Assembly: GCF_009720865.1 (NCBI RefSeq)
Contig: NZ_WNLA01000001.1
Coordinates: 868,001-932,000 of the forward strand
Length of the DNA stretch: 64,000 nt
Reading direction: 5' to 3'
Origin: Pseudoduganella ginsengisoli
GTDB lineage: Bacteria > Pseudomonadota > Gammaproteobacteria > Burkholderiales > Burkholderiaceae_D
The notes beneath the pieces were generated by a model. The model had not been told where the DNA came from. It ran no database searches and was given only the letters and a program-made list of their open reading frames with translations. Position 1 is the first letter of the stretch. Every line of letters begins with the position of its first letter. The translations under genes were made by a program, and so were the position numbers. Of this stretch, positions 53,100-62,242 are shown piece after piece.

Positions 53100-54545
53100 T
53101 TAAGCCCGCAGCAGCAACAGCGCCTGATTCGGCAATGAATTTGCCTGCGCCACCATCGCCATGCCGGCCTGCTGCAAGATCTGGTTGCGCGTCAATTGCA
53201 TGGTTTCAGCGGCGTAGTCCGTATCGAGGATGCGGGAACGGGCGGCGCTGGCGTTTTCCACGCTGTTGACGAGGTTATCGTGTGCGTGCGTCAGCCGGTT
53301 TTCCGTGGCGCCCAGCGATGCCCGCATGGCGTTGATTTTGTCCAGCTTGCCGTCGATGAAGTCCAGCATGCTTGTCGCGCTGGCTGCCGTGCTCAAATCA
53401 ATCGGCGGGTCGCCAGAGCCTACCGCCCGCAATACCATTTGCGTGGCGCCGGTCGCCTGCGGCTTGACGATGCCTCCCGCAAACCCTGCCGCGCCCGGAT
53501 TGCTGCCCGCAATGGTGAGGTTATCCGCATCGACCGACGCAGTATTGGTCAGGGTAACCGTTCCATGGTACATAGTCGCCGCCAGCCCCAGCGCTGCCGC
53601 TGCCGGGCCGCCAATCGCAATGTCGCGGCCATCCGTGGCTTCCAGAGTAATCGTGGCGCCACTGGCGCTGGCCACGACGCCTGAGCCGCCGCTGGCGCCG
53701 CTGATGGCGCCGGCCGCCGCCGCAGCCAATGCTGCCGGGGTGGCGCCGGCAAAAGCGCCAATACTGACGCCGTTGATGGTTAAATCGCCCGCCGCGGCGC
53801 CACCGCCAGCCCCAGCCGTGCCGGTGACTTTGTTTTCCGCCAGCGCCGTCACGTCCGGCGGATTCGCATTATTGATGGCGCGCGCCACCGACCACGCGGA
53901 AAAACTGTTTTGCCCCGGGTTCACACCGGCAGTCGACGCGCCAATCACGGCGCCATTCAACACCAGGCTGCCCGCAGCCAGCGCTCCCTGCACCTGGCCA
54001 ATCGCCTTGACTTGCATGACCGGCGTGTCCACCAGGCTGACCTGGGTCTGGTTAATGGGTAGCACGGCGGGAATAGCCAGCGACACAGTCTGCCCCACCT
54101 TATCGCCCACCTGGAAATCTTCGCGGAACGACCCATCCAGCAAATTCAAGTTATTGAATTTGGCGCCCCGCACGATGTCGTAATTGGCCTTCATCAGCGA
54201 ATTGACTTCGCCCTGGATCGATTTGCGGTCGTCGCTGGTGTACGTGCCATTGGCTGCCTGCACGGCCAATTCGCGGATACGCTGGAAATTCTCAGCCAGC
54301 TGGCTGGCAGCGCCATCGGCCACCTGCACCAGCGAAATCCCGTCATTGACGTTCTTTGCCGCCCGGTTCATGCCATTGACACCGGCCGTCAGCCGCTCGG
54401 AAATCGACAGCCCCGCCGCATCATCTTTGGCGGAATTAATGCGCGAGCCGGACGACAGCCGCGCCAAACTGACGCCAACATCGGAACCCGAGCGCAGCAA
54501 GCTGCGACCGGCATTCATTGCATCGATGTTGGAGTTTATTTGCAT
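53100..54545 (-). CDS. Flagellin
   Basis: A 481-residue flagellin. The N-terminal D0/D1 helices start MQINSNIDAMNAGRSL and include RLSSGSRINSAKDDAAGLSI. The C-terminal D1/D0 helices end QILQQAGMAMVAQANSLPNQ then ALLLLRA. The 250-residue middle is alanine- and glycine-rich with no Pfam-like domain I can name. The start at 54545 is the conserved flagellin start, and a longer frame is rejected. It stands alone, away from other flagellar genes. A FliA-like promoter candidate lies upstream. Confidence 0.93.
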   Translation of the reverse strand: MQINSNIDAMNAGRSLLRSGSDVGVSLARLSSGSRINSAKDDAAGLSISERLTAGVNGMNRAAKNVNDGISLVQVADGAASQLAENFQRIRELAVQAANGTYTSDDRKSIQGEVNSLMKANYDIVRGAKFNNLNLLDGSFREDFQVGDKVGQTVSLAIPAVLPINQTQVSLVDTPVMQVKAIGQVQGALAAGSLVLNGAVIGASTAGVNPGQNSFSAWSVARAINNANPPDVTALAENKVTGTAGAGGGAAAGDLTINGVSIGAFAGATPAALAAAAAGAISGASGGSGVVASASGATITLEATDGRDIAIGGPAAAALGLAATMYHGTVTLTNTASVDADNLTIAGSNPGAAGFAGGIVKPQATGATQMVLRAVGSGDPPIDLSTAASATSMLDFIDGKLDKINAMRASLGATENRLTHAHDNLVNSVENASAARSRILDTDYAAETMQLTRNQILQQAGMAMVAQANSLPNQALLLLRA

Positions 54546-54582
54546 TTTGCCAATTACCCAGGGGAAGGCGCTTCTACGCTGG

Positions 54583-54610
54583 GTAACGGCAAAAAACCGG
54601 CAGGTCTTTA
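54583..54610 (-). promoter_or_regulatory. Candidate sigma-28 (FliA) promoter of flagellin
   Basis: On the minus strand TAAA (54610-54607), then 16 bases, then GCCGTTAC (54590-54583). The consensus is TAAA-N15-GCCGATAA. Spacing is one base long and two positions differ. The start would fall near 54576, giving a 30-base leader. It overlaps the terminator below. Confidence 0.42.
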
Positions 54611-54618
54611 ACTGCCGG
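54591..54618 (-). terminator. Terminator after the Sel1 gene
   Basis: CCGGCAG (54618-54612) pairs with CTGCCGG (54603-54597) around eight bases, followed on the minus strand by six T residues (54596-54591). It lies 34 bases past the Sel1 gene and separates it from flagellin. Confidence 0.75.
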
Positions 54619-54651
54619 AAACAATCAGCAATTGATTTGCTGTCAAGAAAG

Positions 54652-56247
54652 TCAGGCTGGCAATAATTCCATGCGCTGCTGGACCACCGCCAGTTGCGCC
54701 TCATCCATGCGGCTGGACGCCGCCTGCATATACCGGGCCGCGCCTTGCGCACCGCCCTTGTCCGCCATGGCCAGCCAAAGCCACGCCTGCGCCATATCGG
54801 CCGGTACACCCTGGCCGCTGTAATACATCAGGCCCACATTGAACTGGGCCCGCACGTGGCCCTGCTCGGCCGCCTTCAAATACCACGTCAGCGCCTGGCC
54901 GTAATCGCGGGGCACGCCCTGGCCCGTGTCGAAACGCAGCGCGATTTCAAACTGCGCCAGCGCATGGCCCTGCTCCGCTGCCTTGGCAAACCACTGCGTC
55001 GCCTGCGCCGGATCGGGCGCAGGGCCGTCATCGCGGTCCAGCAGGCAGCCCAGGTTGTATTGCGCCGCTACGTAATCCTGTTCAGCCGCCTTACGGTACC
55101 ACGCCAGCGCCTTGCGCGCATCCTGCGGCACGCCGCGCCCTGTTTCATAGCGCAAACCCAGGTCGAACTGCGCGCGCAAATGGCCCTGGTCCGCTGCTTT
55201 GCGGTACCAAAACACGGCTTCCTGCGCATCTTGCGGCACCCCGTGGCCATTATCGTAAAGCAGTCCCAGATGGTACTGGGCCGCAGGGAAGCCCTGTTCC
55301 GCCGCCTTGCGGTACCACTGTTCCGCGCGCTGGTAATCCTGCGCCACGCCCTGGCCATGGTCATAGCGCAAGCCCAGGTTGTTTTGCGCGGCCGCGTGGC
55401 CCAGGTCTGCCGCTTTGCGGTACCAGTGCAGCGCTTTTTGTTCATCGCGCGGCACGCCGTGGCCATTGTCGTAAATCAGGCCCAGGTTGAATTGCGAACT
55501 CGCGTGATCCTGCTCCGCCGCGCAGCGGTACCACTGGATGGCTTGCTGGCTGTCTTGCTGCACGCCGTCGCCCTTGTCGTAGCGCAGGCCGAGATTGAAC
55601 TGGGCCGGTGCGTAGCCCTGGTTGGCCGCCTTGCGGAACCATGAAATTGCCTGGTGCACGTCTTGCGGCACGCCCTGGCCATTGTCATAGCGCAGCGCCA
55701 GATTGAATTGCGCACGCGGATAGCCTTGTTCCGCCGCCTTGCGGTACCAGTGGATCGCTTGCCTGAAATCCTGCGGCACACCTTTGCCGGTGTCATACAT
55801 CATGCCCAGGTTGTTTTGCGCGCCCGCGTCGCCCTGTTCGGCCGCCTTGCTGAACCAGTACATGGCTTGCTGCGTATCGTTCGGCACGCCCTGGCCTTTT
55901 GCATACATCCAGCCCAGGTTGTACTGGGCGGCAGCATAGCCCTGCTCGGCCGACAGCTGGTACCAGCGCGCCGCCTCCGTCAAGTCCATGGCGACGCCCT
56001 GGCCTTTCTGGTACATGACGCCCAGGTTGTATTGCGCATGTTCCAGCCCCGCGTTGGCGGCTTGCCGGTACCACGCCAGCGCCAGCTCATAACTTTGCTC
56101 GACGCCCTGCCCATTGAAGTACATGAAGCCCAGGCTGTGCTGGGCATTGGCCACGCCCCGTTCCGCCAGATCCTTTACCCGCAAAAATTCCGCAGTGTAT
56201 GTGCTGGCGCCTGAAGCATCCGCTTCCGTGGCCGAATAAGTACGCAT
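54652..56247 (-). CDS. Sel1-repeat protein (13 repeats)
   Basis: A 531-residue protein made almost wholly of Sel1-like repeats of 36 residues. Thirteen copies follow the pattern AQxNLGxxYxxGxGVxxD...A..WYRKAAEQG (residues about 35-500). There is no signal peptide, so it is likely cytoplasmic. Sel1 repeats build curved scaffolds for protein binding, often in signalling. It lies ten bases after the REC-PAS-GGDEF-EAL gene and probably belongs to that operon. Confidence 0.92.
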   Translation of the reverse strand: MRTYSATEADASGASTYTAEFLRVKDLAERGVANAQHSLGFMYFNGQGVEQSYELALAWYRQAANAGLEHAQYNLGVMYQKGQGVAMDLTEAARWYQLSAEQGYAAAQYNLGWMYAKGQGVPNDTQQAMYWFSKAAEQGDAGAQNNLGMMYDTGKGVPQDFRQAIHWYRKAAEQGYPRAQFNLALRYDNGQGVPQDVHQAISWFRKAANQGYAPAQFNLGLRYDKGDGVQQDSQQAIQWYRCAAEQDHASSQFNLGLIYDNGHGVPRDEQKALHWYRKAADLGHAAAQNNLGLRYDHGQGVAQDYQRAEQWYRKAAEQGFPAAQYHLGLLYDNGHGVPQDAQEAVFWYRKAADQGHLRAQFDLGLRYETGRGVPQDARKALAWYRKAAEQDYVAAQYNLGCLLDRDDGPAPDPAQATQWFAKAAEQGHALAQFEIALRFDTGQGVPRDYGQALTWYLKAAEQGHVRAQFNVGLMYYSGQGVPADMAQAWLWLAMADKGGAQGAARYMQAASSRMDEAQLAVVQQRMELLPA

Positions 56248-56256
56248 GCTGTTGCC

Positions 56257-58533
56257 TTATGCCTGGATCGCCACCATCGATGGCGCAGCGTGCAATACCT
56301 GGGGCGCCAGGTCGCCCGCTTCCTGCTTTTGCAGCACTGTGATGAAGTCTGTCAGTGAAATCGGGCGATAGTACAGATAGCCCTGCATCGTCGTGCAGCC
56401 ATTCGCCTGCAGGTAGCGCGCCTGCGTCGCAGTTTCCACGCCTTCCGCCACCAGATGCAAACCGAGTCCACGCGCAATGGAAATGATGGCGAGGATGACG
56501 GGATAGTGGCCATGCTCGTCGTGGATTTCCTTTACAAATGACTGGTCGATCTTCAGCGTGTGGATCGGGAAGCGGTGCAGGTACGACAGCGAGGAATAGC
56601 CGGTGCCGAAGTCATCGATGGCCACCGACACGCCCAGCTGGCACAGCTTGTTCAGCTGCTCGATCGCATACAGCGGATTACGGATGCAAATGTTTTCCGT
56701 GATTTCCACTTCGATCTGCGCCGGCGAAATGCCATAGCGCGTCAGCGCACCGCGCATCTTTTCGAAGAAATCGCCACGGTCCAGGTATTGCGGCGACAAG
56801 TTCAGCGACAGGCGCATATGCTCGCCGCCCGCAGCATTCCACTGCAGCAGGTCGCGGCACAGCGCGCCCAGCATCCAGTCCGAAATCGGCAGCATCAAGC
56901 CGTTTTCTTCCGCGAATGGCAGGAACTCACCGGCCGACAGCAAGCCGCGCTGCGGATGGTTCCAGCGCATCAAGCCTTCCGCGCCAGTGATGCGGCCCGT
57001 GTTCACGTCGATTTGCGGCTGGTAATACATTTCCAGCTCATTGTTTTCCAGCGCGCGGCGCAGTGCCTGCTCCAGCGCGATCTTCTGGTGCGACATGTCC
57101 AGCATCGAGTTGTGATAGAAGCTGTGGCCATTCTTGCCCAGCGCTTTCACCTGGTACATGGCGATGTCTGCATGGCGCAGCAGTTCATCGATGGTCTCGC
57201 CATCGGATGGATAAATCGCGATACCGATCGACGCGGAAATGTGCACCTGGTGGCCATCGAGGTCGAATGGCTTTTGCAGCGTTTCCAAAAACTTTTCCGC
57301 GATGACTTTCGCATCCTGGCGGTCGCGCAATTCCGGCAGCACGATGGTGAATTCATCGCCGCCCTGGCGCGCCAGCGTATCGCCCTTGCGCAGGCATTCC
57401 TTCAGGCGCAGTGCGGCCTGCTGCAGCAGCTCGTCGCCCTTTACGTGGCCCAGCGTATCGTTGACCAGCTTGAAACGGTCAAGGTCGACGAACATCACGG
57501 CCAGTTCCGTCAACTTGCGCTTGGCCTGAATGACTGCGAGGCCCAGGCGGTCCTTGAACAGCATGCGGTTCGGCAGGTCGGTCAGGATGTCATGGTACGC
57601 CTGATATGAAATCACTTCTTCCGCGCGCTTGCGGTCCGTGATGTCGCGCGCCACGCCATAGATGCCGAAGTGCTGGTGGCGTATGTGGTCGCGCGTCTGC
57701 TCCCGCATCTGGTCGATATCCGGCACGTGCATGCCGATCGCATTGAGCGGTATCGTCATCAACGTATTGCTGAACGTGCGCTCGATGCCATTGCCTTTGC
57801 AGCGCAGGCGCAATTCAACATTGCGCGACGCGCGTTCATCCGTGCGGCGCTCCGTGAACACGTAGCGGGCCCGTTCCTGGTCTTCGTCGTGCACGAGCAC
57901 CGAGTAGTGCCTGCCGATCAATTCATCGCGCGTAAAGCCCAGCAACTGGTAAGCGCGGTCATTGACGAAGGTGATGTGGCCTTCGTGGTTCAGCGTATAA
58001 ATGATGTCCGGCGAACTGTCGACCAGGTAGCGGTACATGCGCTCGGAATTTTCCAGGCGCTGCGCGATTTGCTGGTTATCGACGGCCAGGCGGCGCTTTT
58101 GCAGCGCGTTTTCCACCGTCTTCAGCAATTCTTCGCGGCTGTACGGCTTGCGCAGGTAATCATAGGCGCCCCGCTTCAGCGCACCGATGGCGGCTTCAAT
58201 GCCGACATCGCCGCTCATCACGATCACGTCCGCATCGATGCCTTTGCCGTTCATGAAATCCATGATTTCATGGCCGCTCATATCGGGCAGGCGCAGGTCG
58301 AGCAGCACCAGGTCGAAATGCAGGCGGTTCAACTGCGCCAGCGCTTCGCTGCCGCAGGTGGCCGTGACCAGGGTGTAATCGCGGTCGCGCAGTAATTCAT
58401 ACAGCGACGACAACAATCGGGGTTCATCGTCCACCAGTAACAGCCGCGGGCAGTAATCGCTGGTGAGCGGTACCGCGTGCGGCGCGTCAGTTGCCAGGTG
58501 CAGGGTTTGGGCGTTGGCAGAAGTCGCGTTCAT
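56257..58533 (-). CDS. REC-PAS-GGDEF-EAL cyclic-di-GMP signalling protein
   Basis: A 758-residue response regulator. The receiver (residues about 28-145) has DDEPRLL and the phospho-acceptor Asp in LVLLDLRLPDMS. A PAS domain follows (about 165-300). The diguanylate cyclase has an intact GGDEF (RQGGDEF) with an RxxD inhibitory site (RKGD) five residues before it. The phosphodiesterase has EGL in place of EAL (the glutamate is kept) and DDFGTGYSSL. It may both make and break cyclic-di-GMP. It is eight bases after the HDOD-kinase gene, its likely partner. Confidence 0.95.
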   Translation of the reverse strand: MNATSANAQTLHLATDAPHAVPLTSDYCPRLLLVDDEPRLLSSLYELLRDRDYTLVTATCGSEALAQLNRLHFDLVLLDLRLPDMSGHEIMDFMNGKGIDADVIVMSGDVGIEAAIGALKRGAYDYLRKPYSREELLKTVENALQKRRLAVDNQQIAQRLENSERMYRYLVDSSPDIIYTLNHEGHITFVNDRAYQLLGFTRDELIGRHYSVLVHDEDQERARYVFTERRTDERASRNVELRLRCKGNGIERTFSNTLMTIPLNAIGMHVPDIDQMREQTRDHIRHQHFGIYGVARDITDRKRAEEVISYQAYHDILTDLPNRMLFKDRLGLAVIQAKRKLTELAVMFVDLDRFKLVNDTLGHVKGDELLQQAALRLKECLRKGDTLARQGGDEFTIVLPELRDRQDAKVIAEKFLETLQKPFDLDGHQVHISASIGIAIYPSDGETIDELLRHADIAMYQVKALGKNGHSFYHNSMLDMSHQKIALEQALRRALENNELEMYYQPQIDVNTGRITGAEGLMRWNHPQRGLLSAGEFLPFAEENGLMLPISDWMLGALCRDLLQWNAAGGEHMRLSLNLSPQYLDRGDFFEKMRGALTRYGISPAQIEVEITENICIRNPLYAIEQLNKLCQLGVSVAIDDFGTGYSSLSYLHRFPIHTLKIDQSFVKEIHDEHGHYPVILAIISIARGLGLHLVAEGVETATQARYLQANGCTTMQGYLYYRPISLTDFITVLQKQEAGDLAPQVLHAAPSMVAIQA

Positions 58534-58541
58534 CGTGGGTT

Positions 58542-60701
58542 TTAGACTGAATCCATCGCCCGCGCTTGTACGCTGGCGATTTGGCTGGAGCTGCCGCGGG
58601 CCGGCAGCAGGATTTCGAAAGTGGTGCCGGTTTTCCCGCTACGGCATGTAATCATGCCGTTCAACTTCTTGACGAGGCTGTGGACGATCGATAGTCCCAG
58701 CCCATGGTGTTTGCCTTCTTTATCGCTGCGTACCGGCGTAAACAAGTTGGCCAGCACATCAGACGGCATACCGGGGCCGTTATCGCTGACCACCAGTTCC
58801 AGGTACAGGCGGCGCTCGCGGTTCACATGGCCGCGGTTGGCAATTTCAATCTTGCCGCCGTCGCGCAATGCTTCCACCGAGTTCTTAATCAGGTTGACCA
58901 AAATTTGTTTGAGGATGTCCGCATCGCCGTCGATTTCCGCCGGTTCATCCTGCATGCGCACCAGGATTTGCACTGAGGCCGGAACGAATTCCGTCGCGCG
59001 GAACAGGCGCAACACGTCATCCACCACCCGCGCCACGTTGGTGACCAGGGTCGAATCGGTCGGCTGCAAGTCAGCCAAACCATTAATGAGCTGTCCCACG
59101 CGGTCGATTTCCTCGTTCAGGATCGACATCTCGCCGACCACGGGTTCGCGGCGGGCCAGCTTGGAATCGAGCACGGACAGGTAATTCTTGATGATCGACA
59201 GCGGGTTGTTTACTTCATGCACCACGCGGCGCGACGCTTCGCGGTATTCCTCCGCCACGTGCGCAATCTGGCGCCGTGCGTGGCCACGCTCGCTCATGGC
59301 GGTTTCCAGCGCCGATGCGGCCTGGTTGCCGAACGCTTGCAGGAAGCGCTCACGCTTCTGGTACGACGGCAGCTGCCAGGCGGCGGCACCGCCAATCAGC
59401 ACGCCAAGGCAGCGCTGGCCTGCCACCAGCGGCAGGCAAATCAGGCTTTCCGTACCGAGGATGCGGAACAATTGTTCTTCGGGGATCCCCAGCGGAGAGG
59501 GTCCCGCACGGGTCAGCAATGCCAGCTTGCGCTGCTGCGCGCTGGTGGCAATGGCGCCGCCTTTAGCCAGTGGAATCGCGAATTCCGCGAGACGCTGCTG
59601 GTGTTCACCCGCGGCCACGCCGACCAGCGCCTGGCCCGTCGGGTTCTCCAGCAAGATCACGCACGAACTGAAATCAAACAAAATGCGCGCGGAACGCGTC
59701 ATGGCTTCCAGCATGCCGGTTTCACCCTGCTGGCGCGCAAACGTCTGGCCCATCTCCTGCACCAGCACCATATTGCGCACTTCTTCGGACAGGCGCTGCT
59801 GCACCGGATCGGCAGGCGGCATGTAAGCGGGCGGCGGCACGATATCGTCGGCGCCCGTCAAATCGATGCCGAGGTAATCGGCGGATTTTTCCACCTGGCG
59901 CGCGGCATGCTTGACGATGGCATGCAGCGTTTCGTCATCCAGGTTGCACAAGCCTGCGCCCATGGCGACAGCTTCTTCTACATCCGCGTGATTGGCCAGC
60001 ACGTGCGCCAGGCGCACGATGCGGATCAGCGGATGGGCGGATTCCAGGCGGCTCACGGGCTCATGGTGATAGAGCACGGAGTCGGCCAGGAACGAATCCA
60101 GGTTCCACCGTTCGATCAGCCAGGCGCCGGCTTCGGCATGCGTGATTTGCAAAGTGCGCTGCTCGACAGCGCACAAGTCTTCATCGTCGCGCGCCGTGAA
60201 GTTAAATGCATACTCCTTTGGCGCAGTAGCCAGCAAGGCCAAACGTCCCACGTTGTGCAGCAAGCCCGCCAGGTAGGCTTCTTCCACGTGCGGGTATTCC
60301 AGGTGTTTGGCAATATCGCGCGCAATCACCGCTGTCGTCAGCGAGCTTTTCCAGAACGAGCGCAAATCCGTGCTGCCGGAATGGGGGAAGCTGTTAAAGG
60401 TCTGGAATACGGATTCGCTGATGACCAGCGTCTTGATCATGTCCGTGCCCAGCGACACCAGCGATTGTTCCAACCCCACGGCGCGGCCGTTACGGTGATA
60501 GGCGGAACTGTTGGCGACAGCCAGGATTTTGCTGGTCATGCCGGCGTCCTTGGCAATCAAGGCTGCCAGCTCCGGCATACCGGCGTCGTCCGCCTGCAAG
60601 TGCTCGATCAACTTGATCAATATCTGCGGCATGGCCGGCAGACGGGCAATCAACAAGCGATTGCGGATGTCATTGTCTGATTGATGCATCGTATCAAGCA
60701 T
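58542..60701 (-). CDS. HDOD-GAF histidine kinase
   Basis: A 719-residue protein. HDOD domain (residues about 15-215; IARLPAMPQILIKLIEHLQA, YLAGLLHNVGRLALLA), then GAF (about 310-460), then a HisKA domain with the His in RRVVHEVNNPLSIIKNYL (about 500), and HATPase (ILVNLIKNSVEALRDGG, GLGLSIVHSLVKKL). It is thus a soluble hybrid kinase. The start at 60701 or 60689 cannot be decided. Its likely target is the receiver of the downstream gene, only eight bases away. Confidence 0.92.
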   Translation of the reverse strand: MLDTMHQSDNDIRNRLLIARLPAMPQILIKLIEHLQADDAGMPELAALIAKDAGMTSKILAVANSSAYHRNGRAVGLEQSLVSLGTDMIKTLVISESVFQTFNSFPHSGSTDLRSFWKSSLTTAVIARDIAKHLEYPHVEEAYLAGLLHNVGRLALLATAPKEYAFNFTARDDEDLCAVEQRTLQITHAEAGAWLIERWNLDSFLADSVLYHHEPVSRLESAHPLIRIVRLAHVLANHADVEEAVAMGAGLCNLDDETLHAIVKHAARQVEKSADYLGIDLTGADDIVPPPAYMPPADPVQQRLSEEVRNMVLVQEMGQTFARQQGETGMLEAMTRSARILFDFSSCVILLENPTGQALVGVAAGEHQQRLAEFAIPLAKGGAIATSAQQRKLALLTRAGPSPLGIPEEQLFRILGTESLICLPLVAGQRCLGVLIGGAAAWQLPSYQKRERFLQAFGNQAASALETAMSERGHARRQIAHVAEEYREASRRVVHEVNNPLSIIKNYLSVLDSKLARREPVVGEMSILNEEIDRVGQLINGLADLQPTDSTLVTNVARVVDDVLRLFRATEFVPASVQILVRMQDEPAEIDGDADILKQILVNLIKNSVEALRDGGKIEIANRGHVNRERRLYLELVVSDNGPGMPSDVLANLFTPVRSDKEGKHHGLGLSIVHSLVKKLNGMITCRSGKTGTTFEILLPARGSSSQIASVQARAMDSV

Positions 60702-60905
60702 TTGCCGCTAATTTAGAACGTGGGGGACGTCGACCAAGGTTGCTGCGCACCCAACGGCATCGGTGCTTAGCAAATTACAAAAAGCCATCTGACCACAAAT
60801 AGTGATGTGTGGCAATATTTTTAGTTGAAAAACCATACTAGCACAAACGAAGCCGGTAACTTATCAGCAACGGGCATTACCCTAAACTATTTTCTAAAGT
60901 TGCCG

Positions 60906-62192
60906 TTATAACTCTCCGTCTGGCTGGCGTAGTAGCATGCTACGGTATTGTCTTGACGTCAACCATAATGCCAATGCTGTCAACGTAAACGTGAGTTGAC
61001 CGTAGGCCAGCCACAACACCGAGTGCGACAGCGCCGGGGCAATCGCCCCCGCCACGACAGCCGCCAGCAGCGTCGACGTGCAAGACTGGCAAGACGCGGC
61101 AGTTCCCCGTAAATGCGGAAATAAGTCCAATCCCAGCAAGGTTGCCGCTGGCGATACCGTCGACATGCCGATCGTGTAAAAAAATAAAGGCGCCACTGTC
61201 CAGGGCAAGCCAGGCGGCTGGAACTGGTGGTACAGCACGTTGCACGTGGCGGCCGCCAGCATAAAGGCAAAGCCTATCGCGATCTGGCGCGCAAACGTCA
61301 CCTTGCCCGCGATACGGTTGGCAAACAGCGCGCCCAGGAAAATGCCGCTCACGGCGGGAATGAACAGCCAGCCAAACTGGTCCGGTCCCAAATGCAGCTG
61401 CTGCGGCAGCATGACGGGGGCCGCCGTAATATAAACAAACAAGCCTGCGAAATTCAGCGCCACCACGGTGGCTTTAATGTGGAACAGCGGCGAACCCAGT
61501 ACCGTGCGGTAGTTGTGCAGCAAATAGCGGGGATTAAATGGCTGGCGCTTGTGCGGCGGCAGCGTTTCCGGCAAGCGCCGCCAGCACACGATGAACAGGG
61601 CTATCGTATAGACAAACAGGGTCAGGAAGATTGCCCGCCAGTTCAAGTGCTTGACGATATAGCCGCCAAAGATGGGGGCCAGCGCGGGGGCGATGGAAAA
61701 GATCATCGTCACCATCGACAACAGGCGCGCGGCCTGCGCGTCGGAATAGCGGTCGCGGATAATCGCCCGCCCCACGACGACACCGGCGCCGGCCGATACG
61801 CCCTGCAGCACGCGGAAGAACCATAAATAGTGGACCGTGGCGGCCGCCGCGCATCCCATGGTGCCAATGGCGAACAGCACCAGCGACACCAGGACCACAT
61901 TGCGCCGCCCGAATGCATCGGACAGTGCGCCATGCCACAGCACCATACCGGCAAACGCCAGCATGTAGGCCGTTAAACTTTGCTGCACTTCCAGCGGCGA
62001 CGCGTTCAGGCTGGCCTGGATGTCAGGGAACGCTGGCAGGTAGGCATCGATGGAAAAAGGGCCCAGCATCGACAAGGACGCCAGCACGAAGGCTAATGCG
62101 ACTCTGGGAAGCGGCTTGTGGTGGCTGGGTGCGGGCGGCGGGACTTTGACGTCATCGCCGGAAGGTGTGCTGGAGGGGGAGTCTGGGAACAT
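60906..62192 (-). CDS. Bcr/CflA-family multidrug exporter (MFS)
   Basis: A 428-residue MFS transporter with about 12 membrane helices. The Bcr/CflA features are FSIDAYLPAFPDIQASL in helix 1 and LSDAFGRRNVVLVSL (motif A). The long N-terminal tail (about 28 residues, proline-rich) is cytoplasmic. Family members export chloramphenicol, bicyclomycin or sulfonamides. The substrate here is unknown. The upstream 204 bases to the HDOD gene, which precedes it on the plus-strand coordinate, hold no feature I can name. Confidence 0.9.
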   Translation of the reverse strand: MFPDSPSSTPSGDDVKVPPPAPSHHKPLPRVALAFVLASLSMLGPFSIDAYLPAFPDIQASLNASPLEVQQSLTAYMLAFAGMVLWHGALSDAFGRRNVVLVSLVLFAIGTMGCAAAATVHYLWFFRVLQGVSAGAGVVVGRAIIRDRYSDAQAARLLSMVTMIFSIAPALAPIFGGYIVKHLNWRAIFLTLFVYTIALFIVCWRRLPETLPPHKRQPFNPRYLLHNYRTVLGSPLFHIKATVVALNFAGLFVYITAAPVMLPQQLHLGPDQFGWLFIPAVSGIFLGALFANRIAGKVTFARQIAIGFAFMLAAATCNVLYHQFQPPGLPWTVAPLFFYTIGMSTVSPAATLLGLDLFPHLRGTAASCQSCTSTLLAAVVAGAIAPALSHSVLWLAYGQLTFTLTALALWLTSRQYRSMLLRQPDGEL

Positions 62193-62242
62193 CAGGGATT
62201 CCTCATTGGGGCCGCCAACACGCGGCCCCTGGTCATACAGCG

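Noticed and set aside
54652..56247. Regularly spaced repeats as a possible CRISPR array
   Set aside because: The 108-base period is that of an in-frame 36-residue protein repeat. There are no short identical repeats with unique spacers and no cas genes.
62208..62229. GGGGCCGC/GCGGCCCC hairpin between the rRNA methyltransferase and the MFS exporter
   Set aside because: A strong stem but no T-run on either strand, so I do not call it a terminator.
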